Assembly (NCBI RefSeq): GCF_010728725.1
Contig: NZ_AP022606.1
Coordinates: 3,348,001-3,412,000, forward strand
Direction: 5' to 3'
Origin: Mycobacterium branderi
GTDB lineage: Bacteria; Actinomycetota; Actinomycetes; Mycobacteriales; Mycobacteriaceae
Length of the DNA stretch: 64,000 nucleotides
The notes under the pieces were generated by a model, which saw only the letters and a program-made list of their open reading frames with translations, had not been told where the DNA came from and did not search any database. The first letter of the stretch is position 1. Each line of letters starts with the position of its first letter. Shown here piece by piece: positions 1 through 9,400 of the stretch. Made by a program: the position numbers and the translations under genes.

Positions 1-1
1 G

Positions 2-562
2 GCCATCGACGCCGCCACCGGTATCCACGACGCCGACGTCCTGCGTCAACTGGCGACCTCGCATCGCGACAGCATCGGTGTCATCGGTCGGCTGAGCACC
101 CCGTTGTCGCCGGCAACCGCCGCGATGTACGCCCAACTGTTCGACGGCTGGCAGCTTCCGGTGCCAGCGCTGTTCGGCCAGATGGTGCTGCCGCCGGCAG
201 CCAGCACCCTGCTAGAGGAACTCGCCGAGACGCCGGGACGCGAGGTGTTGTTCGACCGACTGCGAAAGCTTGCCGGCGAGGTCGTCGGGCTCGGCGAAAA
301 CAACGCCGCGGCAACCGAATTGGCGCACACGTGGATCGACCGGCAACTCGCTGACCCGCTACCCGACGACGTGGTCGGCGTGCTGCGGTGCGTACAACCG
401 CTGCTGGGGCACGACCCGGTCATCGTCCAGGGATTTCGAACCTGGGCGGCGTCGATCAACCCCGCCGCGGCTCATTTCATCGACGAGCTGACCCGCGAGA
501 CCGCCCGCCGCGGCCTGGAAACGGTCAGCGTCATCGTGCTGCCGCCGGCGCGGCGCGGTTAG
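2..562 (+). CDS. Unidentified protein, C-terminal part (gene cut by window edge)
   Basis: The reading frame is open from the first bases of the window, so the start lies upstream and only about 186 C-terminal residues are visible. A TTG at 104 could be an internal start, but uninterrupted coding sequence before it makes a longer gene more likely. I do not recognise the family. The visible part is soluble, alanine- and leucine-rich, has no membrane segment, and ends in a basic PPARRG tail. Its stop codon (560-562) directly abuts the stop of the convergent kinase-like gene, leaving no terminator between them. It could be an enzyme or regulatory subunit; nothing visible decides this. Confidence 0.6.
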   Translation, partial: AIDAATGIHDADVLRQLATSHRDSIGVIGRLSTPLSPATAAMYAQLFDGWQLPVPALFGQMVLPPAASTLLEELAETPGREVLFDRLRKLAGEVVGLGENNAAATELAHTWIDRQLADPLPDDVVGVLRCVQPLLGHDPVIVQGFRTWAASINPAAAHFIDELTRETARRGLETVSVIVLPPARRG

Positions 563-2104
563 TCAGCCACCCGGTGGCTGCCAGGCGAATCCGCCGGGTG
601 TGTCGACGCAGCTGACAGGTGTACCCGAGTTGGAGGTGGTCGTTGTGCCGGCCTGCTGGGGGCCGCAGGGCATGCCGACGGCCGGCCGGGTGTCCAGGGG
701 AGGCGGGGGCGACGAAGAGGTGGTTGTCGGGGCGGTGTGCGTCGCGGCCGGCGCCGACGTGCTCGTGGGTGGCGTGGTGGTCGCGGCAGACGACGGCACG
801 GCGCTGATCTCCGGCGGCAACGGCGGCGGCGCGGGTACCACAGGGGCAGCGGGGGTGGGCGGCAGGGTAGCCCTCGGTGGCGGCGGGGCAGCGGGCCGGA
901 CGGTGGTCACCGGCGCCGGTGTTTCGACGCCTGGCGTGTCGTGGAACGAGCGCGAGCGCAGCAGCATGACCGCGAAGTAGCCGAGCAGCGCGACGGCCAC
1001 GATCGTCAGGGCGAACGCCCCTGTTTGCAGCAGCTTGCGCCGGCGCGCTGTCGCCGAGGTGTCGGTGTTGGTCGCGCGGGATACCGCTGGTTCGAAGAAC
1101 GGGGCGGAGTCGTCGAATTCAGTGTCGTGCCAGACATCTGGCGAGCCTTCGTCGGTTTCGTCCGTCGTCGTGTCGGACACTGCAGGTTCGGGGAACGTGG
1201 CCGCATCGTCGAATTCCGCGCGGTCATCTGCAGGCATGGCGTCTGGCGCCGGCCATCCGAGGACGGCAGTGGCGTCGGCATCTGGCAGGTCGGACCGGTG
1301 ATTGGTCTCGAGCGCTTCGGCGAAGTCTCGACAGTGCGGGAACCTGTCGGCCGGCGCTTTGGCGAGTGCGCGGGTGAAGGCCTCGTCGAAGTACGCCAGC
1401 TCCGGTTTGACATCGCCCGGCCGCGGCGGTGACTCATTGAGGTGCTTGCTGATTACCACGGCCGGGTTGTGATGCGCGAACGGCGGCGAACCCGTCAACA
1501 GATGAAAAGCGGTGCACGCCAACGCATATTGGTCGGCACGGCCGTCGACTGAATCGTCCATCAGCTGCTCGGGCGCGGCATAGCTGACGGCGCCGATGGT
1601 CATGTCCGTCTGCCGGGGCACACCCAAATCTGCCAGCAGGATGCGCCGCTTACCCGATTCGGGTTTGGTCAGCAGGATGTTGCCGGGCTTCACATAGCCG
1701 TGCACCAGCCCATGGTCGTGGGCGTAGTCAAGCGCCTCCGCGATCGCGGTGACGATCTCGCGAACCTCGTCGGGCGGGACGCCGTCGGGATAGGCATCGC
1801 TGAGCAGCCCAGTCGCATCCGCGCCGTCGACGTAGTCCATCAAGAGCCACAGCCGGCCCTCGAACTCGCCCCGGTCGTACAGGCCGACGATGTTCGGGTG
1901 CCAGAGCGTGGCCGCCAGATCAGACTCACGGTAGAACCGTTCCTGGTACACCGGGTCGGCCGATACGTCGGCGGGCAGAATCTTGAGCGCGTGACGGCGC
2001 GGCAGCCTCGGCCGCTCGGCCAGATAGACCTCCCCGTGCTGGCCAGATCCCAGCGGCCGAACAATGCTGAATCCGGCGGCCGTCGCACCAGTGACCAGCG
2101 GCAT
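563..2104 (-). CDS. Transmembrane Ser/Thr kinase-like protein lacking the catalytic base (probable pseudokinase)
   Basis: 513 residues. An N-terminal Pkn2/Hanks-type kinase domain (about 12-270) is followed by an acidic juxtamembrane stretch, one membrane segment (about 362-381) and a proline/threonine-rich exterior tail with two cysteines. The glycine loop (GSGQHGEV), the ATP-anchoring lysine (HALKIL) and the helix-C glutamate (YRESDL) are kept. The HRD motif reads His135-Gly136-Tyr137, so the catalytic aspartate is a tyrosine. DFG reads D159-L-G. The activation segment before APE is about eight residues shorter than in the paralogue at 3561-5138, whose HRD and DFG fall at the same residue numbers. 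The two tails also share a TTT-SNS-TP-C pattern, pointing to duplication. ATP binding may persist, but phosphotransfer is doubtful. It could act as a scaffold or allosteric partner of the neighbouring kinase. Confidence 0.85.
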   Translation of the reverse strand: MPLVTGATAAGFSIVRPLGSGQHGEVYLAERPRLPRRHALKILPADVSADPVYQERFYRESDLAATLWHPNIVGLYDRGEFEGRLWLLMDYVDGADATGLLSDAYPDGVPPDEVREIVTAIAEALDYAHDHGLVHGYVKPGNILLTKPESGKRRILLADLGVPRQTDMTIGAVSYAAPEQLMDDSVDGRADQYALACTAFHLLTGSPPFAHHNPAVVISKHLNESPPRPGDVKPELAYFDEAFTRALAKAPADRFPHCRDFAEALETNHRSDLPDADATAVLGWPAPDAMPADDRAEFDDAATFPEPAVSDTTTDETDEGSPDVWHDTEFDDSAPFFEPAVSRATNTDTSATARRRKLLQTGAFALTIVAVALLGYFAVMLLRSRSFHDTPGVETPAPVTTVRPAAPPPPRATLPPTPAAPVVPAPPPLPPEISAVPSSAATTTPPTSTSAPAATHTAPTTTSSSPPPPLDTRPAVGMPCGPQQAGTTTTSNSGTPVSCVDTPGGFAWQPPGG

Positions 2105-2117
2105 GGGGAGGATCGTA
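2105..2117 (-). promoter_or_regulatory. Putative leaderless promoter of the kinase-like gene
   Basis: On the minus strand a TACGAT box (2117-2112) fits the mycobacterial -10 pattern TAnnnT. Seven bases further gives a start at about 2105, one base before the ATG at 2104. No clear -35 box or Shine-Dalgarno site is seen. Confidence 0.45.
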
Positions 2118-2250
2118 CAAGCTGGTGCTCGCCCGGCAGAATTTCAGGCTTCGTCAACCGGGACGCCACCAGAGCTATGGGAGTTGTGCATCTGGCCACA
2201 ACTGCCTCGGGACGTGTCAGGGGGCGCCGGGACGGGCAGTGCGAACTAAG

Positions 2251-2318
2251 TGATGCTGACATAGAGACATAGCATCACATAATCAATTAACTGATGCTAT
2301 GGTTGGATGATGGCATCA
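2251..2318. promoter_or_regulatory. Duplicated palindromic operator at the Fic gene promoter
   Basis: Two copies of the palindrome TGATGC-N15-GCATCA occupy 2251-2277 and 2292-2318. Arms are identical, both spacers are 15 bp, and the repeat-to-repeat period is 41 bp, about four helical turns. The second copy covers a TATGGT -10-like box (2298-2303) and the proposed start codons at 2307 and 2310. Such an arrangement suits cooperative binding by a dimeric repressor that blocks RNA polymerase. The Fic protein has a C-terminal winged-helix-like region, so autorepression is the simplest reading; this is inferred. The surrounding DNA is noticeably AT-richer than the neighbouring genes. Confidence 0.75.
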
Positions 2319-3518
2319 GTTAGTGGGGGCACCGCGGTTGGGTACGAGACCCTTACCTGGGAGATGCCTGCTGAGGCAGGCTACGGCCGGTCTCATCTGC
2401 GCGCTGAGCTTCGCCAATCCGGCAAGTACAAAGCTGCAGTACCGGCTGTCATCGCCGACCTGGACGTCGTCCTGCCTCCGGCTGTTTTGGCTGATGCCGA
2501 GGAAGCTGGCCAGCAGATCACCCGGTTCGATGCGGAACTCGGGGAGGAGATCGCACCGTTCGCGTCAGTGCTGCTCCGGACGGAGTCAGCGGCCAGTTCC
2601 AAGATCGAGAACCTGACGGCCTCCGCGCGTGCTATCGCCGAAGCCGAAACTTTGGGAGATGCCAGCCGGCGTAATGCCGCGATGATCGTCGCTAATACCG
2701 AGGCAATGCAGGCGGCCGTCGCCCTGGCAGACCAAATTGACAGTGACGCCATCCTCGCAATGCACTCCGCGCTGATGCGTTCCAGCGAGCCCAGCATGGC
2801 GGGGAAGTGGCGCACTGAGCAAGTCTGGATCGGCGGAGGAGATTTCGGTCCGCATGGCGCCGATTTCATTGCGCCCCACCAAGACAAGGTCCCCGCGGCT
2901 ATTGCCGACCTGATCCAGTTCGTCAAACGCGGTGATGTTCCGATGCTGCCACAGATTGCCATAGCGCACGCCCAGTTCGAGACCATCCACCCCTTCCGGG
3001 ACGGCAACGGGCGCACCGGCAGGGCGCTGATCCAGGCGATGCTGCGGAACAAGCGGCTGACTCTCCAGATGACAGTGCCCGTCTCGGCCGGATTGTTGAC
3101 TGACACCGGCGCCTACTTCCGCGCACTCGATCGCTACCGAGAGGGAGACCCCGCGGCGATAGTCGAAAGGCTTTCAGCCGCATCAGTTCTGGCGGTAGTC
3201 AACGGTCGGCGCCTGGTGTCGGACCTGCGGGCGATCAGGGAAGGCTGGCGATCGAAGATCACGGCCCGCCGAGACTCGGCTGTGCACCGTGTCGCGGACC
3301 TTCTGCTCAAACACCCAGTCATCAACGCACAACTGCTTCAACGCGAGCTGAACATCTCGACCGGCAATGCGCGCCGCTACCTGGACCCGCTTGCTGAGGC
3401 CGAAATCATTGTCGAATTCACGGCGCGTAACCGTAACCGCGCCTGGCGCGCTCCCGAAGTTCTGGGAGCGCTCGATGCATTCGCCGAACGGGCGGGACGG
3501 CGCGGGCTTCACGCGTAG
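2307..3518 (+). CDS. Fic-domain protein (probable AMP-transferase) with C-terminal helix-turn-helix
   Basis: 403 residues. The Fic signature HPFRDGNGRTGR begins at His228, with the catalytic His, the Asp-Gly-Asn-Gly loop and the terminal Arg all present. Upstream lies the autoinhibitory motif [S/T]xxxE[G/N], here Ser97...Glu101-Asn102, so this is a class II Fic with its inhibitory helix N-terminal to the core. About residues 325-385 resemble a winged helix (LLQRELNISTGNARRYLDPL). Family members transfer AMP, or another nucleotide phosphate, to hydroxyl side chains of target proteins; the target here is unknown. ATG 2307 is the first start, but a TATGGT box predicts leaderless transcription at ATG 2310. 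The gene sits between two related kinase genes on the opposite strand and looks inserted: lower GC and an AT-rich control region. Two palindromes cover its promoter. Confidence 0.9.
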   Translation: MMASVSGGTAVGYETLTWEMPAEAGYGRSHLRAELRQSGKYKAAVPAVIADLDVVLPPAVLADAEEAGQQITRFDAELGEEIAPFASVLLRTESAASSKIENLTASARAIAEAETLGDASRRNAAMIVANTEAMQAAVALADQIDSDAILAMHSALMRSSEPSMAGKWRTEQVWIGGGDFGPHGADFIAPHQDKVPAAIADLIQFVKRGDVPMLPQIAIAHAQFETIHPFRDGNGRTGRALIQAMLRNKRLTLQMTVPVSAGLLTDTGAYFRALDRYREGDPAAIVERLSAASVLAVVNGRRLVSDLRAIREGWRSKITARRDSAVHRVADLLLKHPVINAQLLQRELNISTGNARRYLDPLAEAEIIVEFTARNRNRAWRAPEVLGALDAFAERAGRRGLHA

Positions 3519-3560
3519 CAGCGAGACGCCCGCGGTGCACGCTGCGGGCAGGCCCGGAGT

Positions 3561-5138
3561 CTAGGGCCAGCCGCTGGTGGGCGGCCGCAGGCCTGACCCC
3601 TCGGCACGCCCCTTGCGGACCCACGGCGTGCACCCCGCGGTGCTGAACCGCGCGACCAGCGGCCCGATGACCACGTCCTGCGCGTCGCTGCCGGCCTCCA
3701 GCAGGTTGCCGGCGTTGTCGTAGGTGCGCCAGGAGCAGCCGGCGCCGGCGACGCCGTTTGCCGCCGCGTAGACGCCCGGCGACATCTCCCTGGGAACCGC
3801 ATACGTGCCGGGCGGGATGAACGGCCCGGTGGACCCGGGTGCGCCGGCCAGGACCGCCGCCGCGGCCTCGCATTTGCCGCGCGGAAACTCCTTGAGGCAA
3901 TTGCGCCAGCCGTATGCGCCGGCGATCAGCGGATACATCCGTTCCACCTCGGCGTTGGGTTGCCACAACGAGCCATGCCGAACGCTCATACAGCGAATCG
4001 GCGTGTTCGAGTTCGAGAAGGTGGTCGTGTTGATTTCCTCACGGGCACACGGTGCGCCGATCGGTGGTCTGCCGTGGTCGGCTGCCAGAACCGCCGGCGG
4101 TCGTGGCTGTCCGAGTACGCCGGCCACATGGGCGGTGGACGGCGCCGATCGCCGTGCGTCGCTTGGCCGCGTCCCGGTGACGATGACCGACCCGGTCAGC
4201 ATCATGGTCACGAGCGTCGGCACGACGACGGCGGCGCGCACCAGCCGATTGATCCGCGGCGCCGACGGCTTCCCGGCCGCCGGCCGACGGCGCCGCCGCT
4301 TGCGCCGATCCCCCTTGAGCGCCTTCGCGAAATCCCGGCAGCAGGCGAACCTGTCGGCGGGGTCTTTGGACAGCGCGCGGGCCAGCACGGCATCGAGGTG
4401 CGCCAGTTCCGGCTTGATGTCGCTCAGCTTGGGCGGGACCCCGTTGAGATGCTGGCCGATCACCACCGCGGGATTGCTGTGCCGAAACGGCGGTGACCCG
4501 GTCAGCAGATGAAACGCGGTGGCGGCCAACGCATATTGGTCGGCCCGCCCATCGATGGGGGCGTCCACTAGCTGCTCGGGTGCCGCGTAGCTCATGGTGC
4601 CGACGGCCATGTTCGTCACCGTCAGGCCGCTGATGTCGTCCAGCCGCCGGGCGATCCCGAAGTCCGCGAGCAGGATTCGCCGCCACCCACAGACCGGCTG
4701 GGTGATCAGAATGTTGCTGGGCTTCACATCGCGGTGCAGCAGGCCGCTGTCGTGTGCGTAGTCGAGGGCGTCGGCGATCGCGCTGACGATCTCGACGACC
4801 TCATCCTCCGGCATTCCGTCGGGATAACGCTCGTGCAGCAGCTTGGCGGCGTCGGGGCCGTCGACGTAATCCATCGAAATCCACAACTGGCCGTCGAATT
4901 CGCCCCGGTCGTGCAGGCCGACGATGTTCGGGTGCCACAGCGCCGCGGCCAGATCGGCCTCCCGGTTGAACCGCTCGCGGAACTCCGGGTCGGCTGACAC
5001 GTCGGCGGGAAGCACCTTGAGCGCATCGCGGCGAGGCAATCTCGGGTGCTGGGCCAAATAGACCTCACCCATCCCGCCCGACCCAAGATGCCGGACGATG
5101 CGGAAACCGGCACACGTCATGTCGCTCGCCAACGGCAT
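3561..5138 (-). CDS. Transmembrane Ser/Thr protein kinase (Pkn family), catalytically complete
   Basis: 525 residues. The kinase domain (about 10-270) has all core motifs: glycine loop [14 protein letters not shown] lysine, helix-C Glu, HRDVKPSN with Asp137, DFG at Asp159, and a full activation segment with threonines ([18 protein letters not shown]), as needed for autophosphorylation. A basic RRKRRRRR juxtamembrane stretch precedes one membrane segment (about 297-320). The exterior part (about 200 residues) carries several cysteines and a C-terminal module (about 430-520, GPFIPPGTY... to CTPWV) that looks like a small sensor domain; its ligand is unknown. The first part of the exterior region resembles the tail of the kinase-like protein at 563-2104. 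The Fic gene separates the paralogues. It is likely a receptor kinase sensing an envelope or extracellular cue. Confidence 0.9.
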   Translation of the reverse strand: MPLASDMTCAGFRIVRHLGSGGMGEVYLAQHPRLPRRDALKVLPADVSADPEFRERFNREADLAAALWHPNIVGLHDRGEFDGQLWISMDYVDGPDAAKLLHERYPDGMPEDEVVEIVSAIADALDYAHDSGLLHRDVKPSNILITQPVCGWRRILLADFGIARRLDDISGLTVTNMAVGTMSYAAPEQLVDAPIDGRADQYALAATAFHLLTGSPPFRHSNPAVVIGQHLNGVPPKLSDIKPELAHLDAVLARALSKDPADRFACCRDFAKALKGDRRKRRRRRPAAGKPSAPRINRLVRAAVVVPTLVTMMLTGSVIVTGTRPSDARRSAPSTAHVAGVLGQPRPPAVLAADHGRPPIGAPCAREEINTTTFSNSNTPIRCMSVRHGSLWQPNAEVERMYPLIAGAYGWRNCLKEFPRGKCEAAAAVLAGAPGSTGPFIPPGTYAVPREMSPGVYAAANGVAGAGCSWRTYDNAGNLLEAGSDAQDVVIGPLVARFSTAGCTPWVRKGRAEGSGLRPPTSGWP

Positions 5139-5150
5139 GGGCGAATACTA
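5138..5150 (-). promoter_or_regulatory. Putative leaderless promoter of the Ser/Thr kinase
   Basis: A minus-strand TAGTAT box (5150-5145) matches the mycobacterial -10 pattern. Seven bases beyond it lies position 5138, the A of the ATG, so the transcript would begin at the start codon. No Shine-Dalgarno sequence precedes the gene. Confidence 0.5.
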
Positions 5151-5253
5151 CCGATGTAATTTGGGCCGTCGCAGCAGTCACCGCCGAGGCGCAATATGAC
5201 TACTGATACAGGCGTGGCTTGTGGCGTTGATGTGGTAATTGATGCATTTGTCG

Positions 5254-5266
5254 TACTCTGTGGTTC
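5254..5266 (+). promoter_or_regulatory. Putative leaderless promoter of the DUF1906 gene
   Basis: TACTCT at 5254-5259 fits the -10 pattern and predicts a start at about 5266, directly before the GTG at 5267. This supports GTG 5267 as the start. Confidence 0.45.
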
Positions 5267-5989
5267 GTGCCAGTGTCCCGGCGCGAGGTGCTCAAATGCG
5301 CGGCCGTGACGCCTGCCCTGATCGGTTTGGGCGTCGCGGCCTCGTCGCTGCGCGCCGCGATCGCCTCGGCCGGCCCACTGGGTGTGCTGTTGGACTATGC
5401 GGCCGGGGTGATCCCCGCCAGCGACATCAAGGCCGCCGGCGCGGCAGGGTCGATCCGCTACGTGTCCGATCGCCGGCCCGGCGGCGCCTGGATGCTCGGC
5501 AAGCCGATCCAACTGGCCGAAGCCCGTGACCTGTACGGCAATGGGCTCAAGATCGTGTCGTGCTACCAGTACGGCAAGCAGGACACCGCCGATTGGCTGG
5601 GCGGCCAGAATGCGGGTGTCGCGCACGCGAAGCGGGGCTGGCAGCTGCACACCGCCGCGGGCGGCCCCACCGGCGCGCCGATCTACGCCTCCATCGACGA
5701 CGATCCGTCCTACGAGCAGTACAAGCAGCAGGTAGCGCCGTATTTGCGGGGCTGGGAGTCAGTGCTCGGCCATCAACGCGTCGGCGTCTACGCCAACTCG
5801 AAGACCATCGACTGGGCGCTGCAGGACGGCCTGGGCTCCTACTTCTGGCAGCACAACTGGGGTTCGCCGCGCGGATACACCCATCCGGCTGCCCACTTGC
5901 ACCAGGTGGAGATCGACAAGCGCAGTGTCGGCGGCGTCGGGGTCGACATCAACCACATCTGCAAGCCGCAGTTCGGTCAGTGGGACTGA
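5267..5989 (+). CDS. Tat-exported DUF1906 (glycoside-hydrolase-like) protein, Rv2525c-like
   Basis: 240 residues from GTG 5267. The N-terminus has a twin-arginine motif (SRREVLK) followed by a hydrophobic segment, a typical Tat signal without a lipobox, so export in folded form is expected. The remainder matches the DUF1906 TIM-barrel-like family: an early Asp in VLLDYAAG, the GGAWMLGKP stretch, the acidic YASIDDDPSYEQ segment, and VGVYANSK. The M. tuberculosis relative Rv2525c lies next to fas as here and is reported as a Tat substrate linked to the cell wall; its enzymatic substrate is not established. It runs in the same direction as fas but is separated from it by 490 bp, so co-transcription is uncertain. 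Confidence 0.85.
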   Translation: MPVSRREVLKCAAVTPALIGLGVAASSLRAAIASAGPLGVLLDYAAGVIPASDIKAAGAAGSIRYVSDRRPGGAWMLGKPIQLAEARDLYGNGLKIVSCYQYGKQDTADWLGGQNAGVAHAKRGWQLHTAAGGPTGAPIYASIDDDPSYEQYKQQVAPYLRGWESVLGHQRVGVYANSKTIDWALQDGLGSYFWQHNWGSPRGYTHPAAHLHQVEIDKRSVGGVGVDINHICKPQFGQWD

Positions 5990-6479
5990 CGCGACCGCTT
6001 TCACACCTGACTCGCGGGTAAGGTTCCAGCAAACTTTTGAAACGCCGTCTGGCGGCTCGATTTTCATCGCCGGCGGCGCGGCCCGGCGGACGACGCGCCG
6101 CGGCGCGCGCAGTGAAGCCGAAAATTCGAGCATAACGATTTGATAACAATACTGCCTTGATCTGCGCCGTTGTGCCTACTCGACCGTAACCACCTGCACG
6201 CAGCAGGTTTGTTCCGCGCGCTGGCGGGCGCGATTCCACGCAGTGTTACCCACGTAACCGCTACCCGTGCGTAGAACTCGCCAGTAACCGATCTGGCCGG
6301 AAAAATCCCAGGGTTCTTATGACACTCTTATTGCAGCCGATGCAGTCCACCGCCCCCTTGGGCCGGCCGCCGCGGCCCCCAGGTCAGCGGGGAATCGGCC
6401 GGATTCGACGGGGAATCAGACGACGCCCAGGGCAGCGCAGCTCTGAGAGACAAGCGATACGTACAGGGAGATACGCAAC
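5990..6479. other. Intergenic region upstream of fas (control region)
   Basis: 490 bp without a convincing gene. The first half has a weak CGCC/GGCG hairpin near 6043-6054 followed by a T-run, possibly ending the upstream transcript, then a very GC-rich stretch. An AT-rich patch at 6118-6150 could hold promoter elements. The second half contains several GTAAC/GTTAC words, including a perfect inverted pair at 6245-6258. A purine-rich GGGAG at about 6469 may serve as ribosome binding site for the GTG at 6480. Confidence 0.6.
6245..6258. promoter_or_regulatory. GTTAC-N4-GTAAC inverted repeat upstream of fas
   Basis: A perfect 5-bp inverted repeat with a 4-bp spacer, with further GTAAC words nearby (about 6186 and 6282). 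Mycobacterial fas-acpS operons are controlled by the TetR-family activator FasR; this repeat is a candidate site by position only. I cannot confirm the FasR consensus. Confidence 0.35.
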
Positions 6480-9400
6480 GTGACGATCCACGAGCACGAC
6501 CGGGTGTCCGCCGAGCGCGACGGAGCGACCGCCGAGGCCACGCACGGCACCCACGCTCTGGTCGATCGTCTGACCGCCGGCGAGCCGTACGCGGTCGCGT
6601 TCGGTGGCCAGGGCAGCGCTTGGTTGGAGACCCTGGAGGAGCTGGTGTCCTCGGCCGGCATCGAGTCGGAGCTGGCGACGCTGGTCGGCGAGGTGGACCT
6701 GCTGCTCGAGCCCGTCGCCAAAGAGCTGGTCGTGGTGCGCCCCATCGGCTTTGAGCCGCTGAGCTGGGTGCGCGCGCTGGCCGCCGAGGACCCGGTTCCG
6801 TCGGCCAAGCAATTGACCTCGGCCGCAGTGTCCGTGCCCGGCGTGCTGCTCACCCAGATCGCCGCGGTACGCGCGCTGACGCGCCAGGGGATGGACCTGT
6901 CTGCGACGCCGCCGGTGGCCGTCGCCGGGCACTCGCAAGGCGTGCTGGGTGTCGAGTCGCTGAAGGCCGCCGGCGCCCGCGACGTCGAGCTGCTGGCCCT
7001 GGCGCAACTCATCGGCGCCGCCGGCACCCTGGTTGCGCGCCGGCGTGGCATCTCGATCCTCGGCGACCGCCCGCCGATGGTGTCGGTGACCAACGCCGAC
7101 CCCGAGCGCATCTACCGGCTGCTCGAAGAGTTCGCCCAAGATGTTCGGACCGTGTTGCCGCCGGTGCTGTCCATCCGCAACGGCCGCCGATCGGTCGTCA
7201 TCACCGGAACCCCCGAGCAGCTGTCGCGCTTCGAGCTCTACTGCAAGCAGATCTCGGACAAAGAGGAAGCCGACCGCAAGAACAAGATCCGCGGCGGCGA
7301 CGTGTTCGCGCCGGTTTTCGAGCCGGTCCAGGTCGAGGTGGGTTTCCACACGCCGCGGCTCTCCGACGGCATCGACCTCGTCGGCGGCTGGGCCGAAAAG
7401 GTCGGCATCGACGTCGAGCTGGCGCGCGCGATGACCGAAGCCATCCTTGTCCAACCTGTCGACTGGGTCGACGAGGTGGTCTCGCTGCACGAGGCCGGCG
7501 CCCGCTGGATCCTTGACCTGGGTCCCGGCGACATCCTGACCCGGCTGACCGCGCCGGTGATCCGCGGCCTGGGCATCGGCATCGTGCCGGCGGCCACCCG
7601 AGGCGGCCAGCGCAACCTGTTCACCATCGGCGCCGTGCCCGAGGTGGCACGCCCGTGGTCGAGTTACGCCCCGTCCGTGGTGCAGCTGCCCGACGGCCGG
7701 ATCAAGCTCTCGACGAAGTTCACCCGGCTCACCGGCCGCTCGCCGATCCTGCTGGCCGGCATGACGCCGACCACCGTCGACGCCAAGATCGTCGCCGCCG
7801 CGGCCAACGCCGGGCACTGGGCCGAGCTGGCGGGCGGCGGGCAGGTCACCGAAGAGATCTTCAACGACCGCATCGACGAACTGGGCGGTTTGCTCGAGCC
7901 CGGCCGCACGTATCAGTTCAACGCGCTGTTCCTCGACCCGTATCTGTGGAAGCTGCAGGTCGGCGGAAAACGCTTGGTGCAGAAGGCCCGTCAGTCCGGC
8001 GCGCCGATCGACGGGTTGGTGGTGTCCGCCGGCATCCCCGAGCTTGAAGAGGCCGTCGAGCTGATCGACGAGCTGAACGAGATCGGCATCAGCCACGTGG
8101 TGTTCAAGCCCGGCACCGTCGAGCAGATCCGCTCGGTCATCCGCATCGCCACCGAGGTGCCGACCAAGCCGGTGATCATGCACATCGAGGGCGGGCGCGC
8201 CGGCGGGCATCACTCCTGGGAAGACCTCGACGACCTGCTGCTGGCGACGTACTCCGAATTGCGGTCGCGGCCCAACATCACCGTCTGCGTCGGCGGCGGC
8301 ATCGGCACCCCGGAGCGGGCGGCCGAATACCTCTCCGGGCGCTGGGCGCAGGCGTACGGTTTCCCGCTGATGCCGGTCGACGGCATCCTCGTCGGCACCG
8401 CGGCGATGGCCACGCTCGAGTCCACCACTTCGCCGTCGGTCAAGCGGATGCTGGTCGAAACCCAGGGCACCGACCAGTGGATCAGCGCCGGAAAAGCCCA
8501 GGGCGGCATGGCATCCAGCCGCAGCCAGCTCGGCGCCGACATCCACGAGATCGACAACACCGCCTCCCGGTGCGGACGGCTGCTCGACGAGGTCGCCGGC
8601 GACGCCGAGGCAGTCGCCAAGCGCCGCGACGAGATCATCGCCGCGCTGAACAAAACCGCCAAGCCGTATTTCGGCGACGTCGGCGAGATGACCTACCTGC
8701 AGTGGCTGCAGCGCTACGTCGAACTGACCATCGGCGAAGGCAATTCGACCGCCGACACCGCTTCGCCGGGCAGCCCATGGCTGGCCGACACCTGGCGCGA
8801 CCGCTTCCAGCAGATGCTGCAGCGCGCCGAAGCGCGTTTGCATCCCAAGGATTTCGGCCCGATCGAGACACTGTTCGGCGACTCGGAGTTGCTCGAACGC
8901 CCCGACCAAGCGATCGATGCGCTGCTGGCCCATTACCCCGACGCGTCAAGCGTGCAGCTGCACCCCGCCGACGTCCCGTTCTTCGTCACGCTGTGCAAGA
9001 CGCTGGGCAAGCCGGTCAACTTCGTGCCCGTCATCGACAAGGACGTCCGCCGTTGGTGGCGCAGCGATTCGCTGTGGCAGGCGCACGACGCCCGCTACGA
9101 CGCCGACCAGGTGTGCATCATCCCCGGCACCGCGTCGGTGGCCGGCATCACCCGGATGGACGAGCCCGTCGGCGAGCTGCTCGACCGCTTCGAGCAGGCC
9201 GCCATCGACGAGGTGCTCGCATCCAACGGTCAACCGGCGCCGGTGACCGCGCGCCGGCAGGGCCGCACCGACGTGACCGGGCCGCTGGCCGTCGTCCTCG
9301 ACGCCCCCGACGTGCTGTGGGCCGGCCGCGCCGCCACCAACCCGGTACATCGCATCGCCGATCCCGCAGACTGGCAGGTGCACGAAAACCGCACCGCCAC

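Noticed and set aside
6384..8933. Very long open frame (849 codons) on the minus strand, antisense to the start of fas
   Set aside because: It is a codon-bias shadow of the high-GC fas gene; its translation is Arg/Gly/His/Asp-rich with no recognisable domain. The same applies to the antisense frames at 8946-11786, 11964-14135 and 46508-48604.
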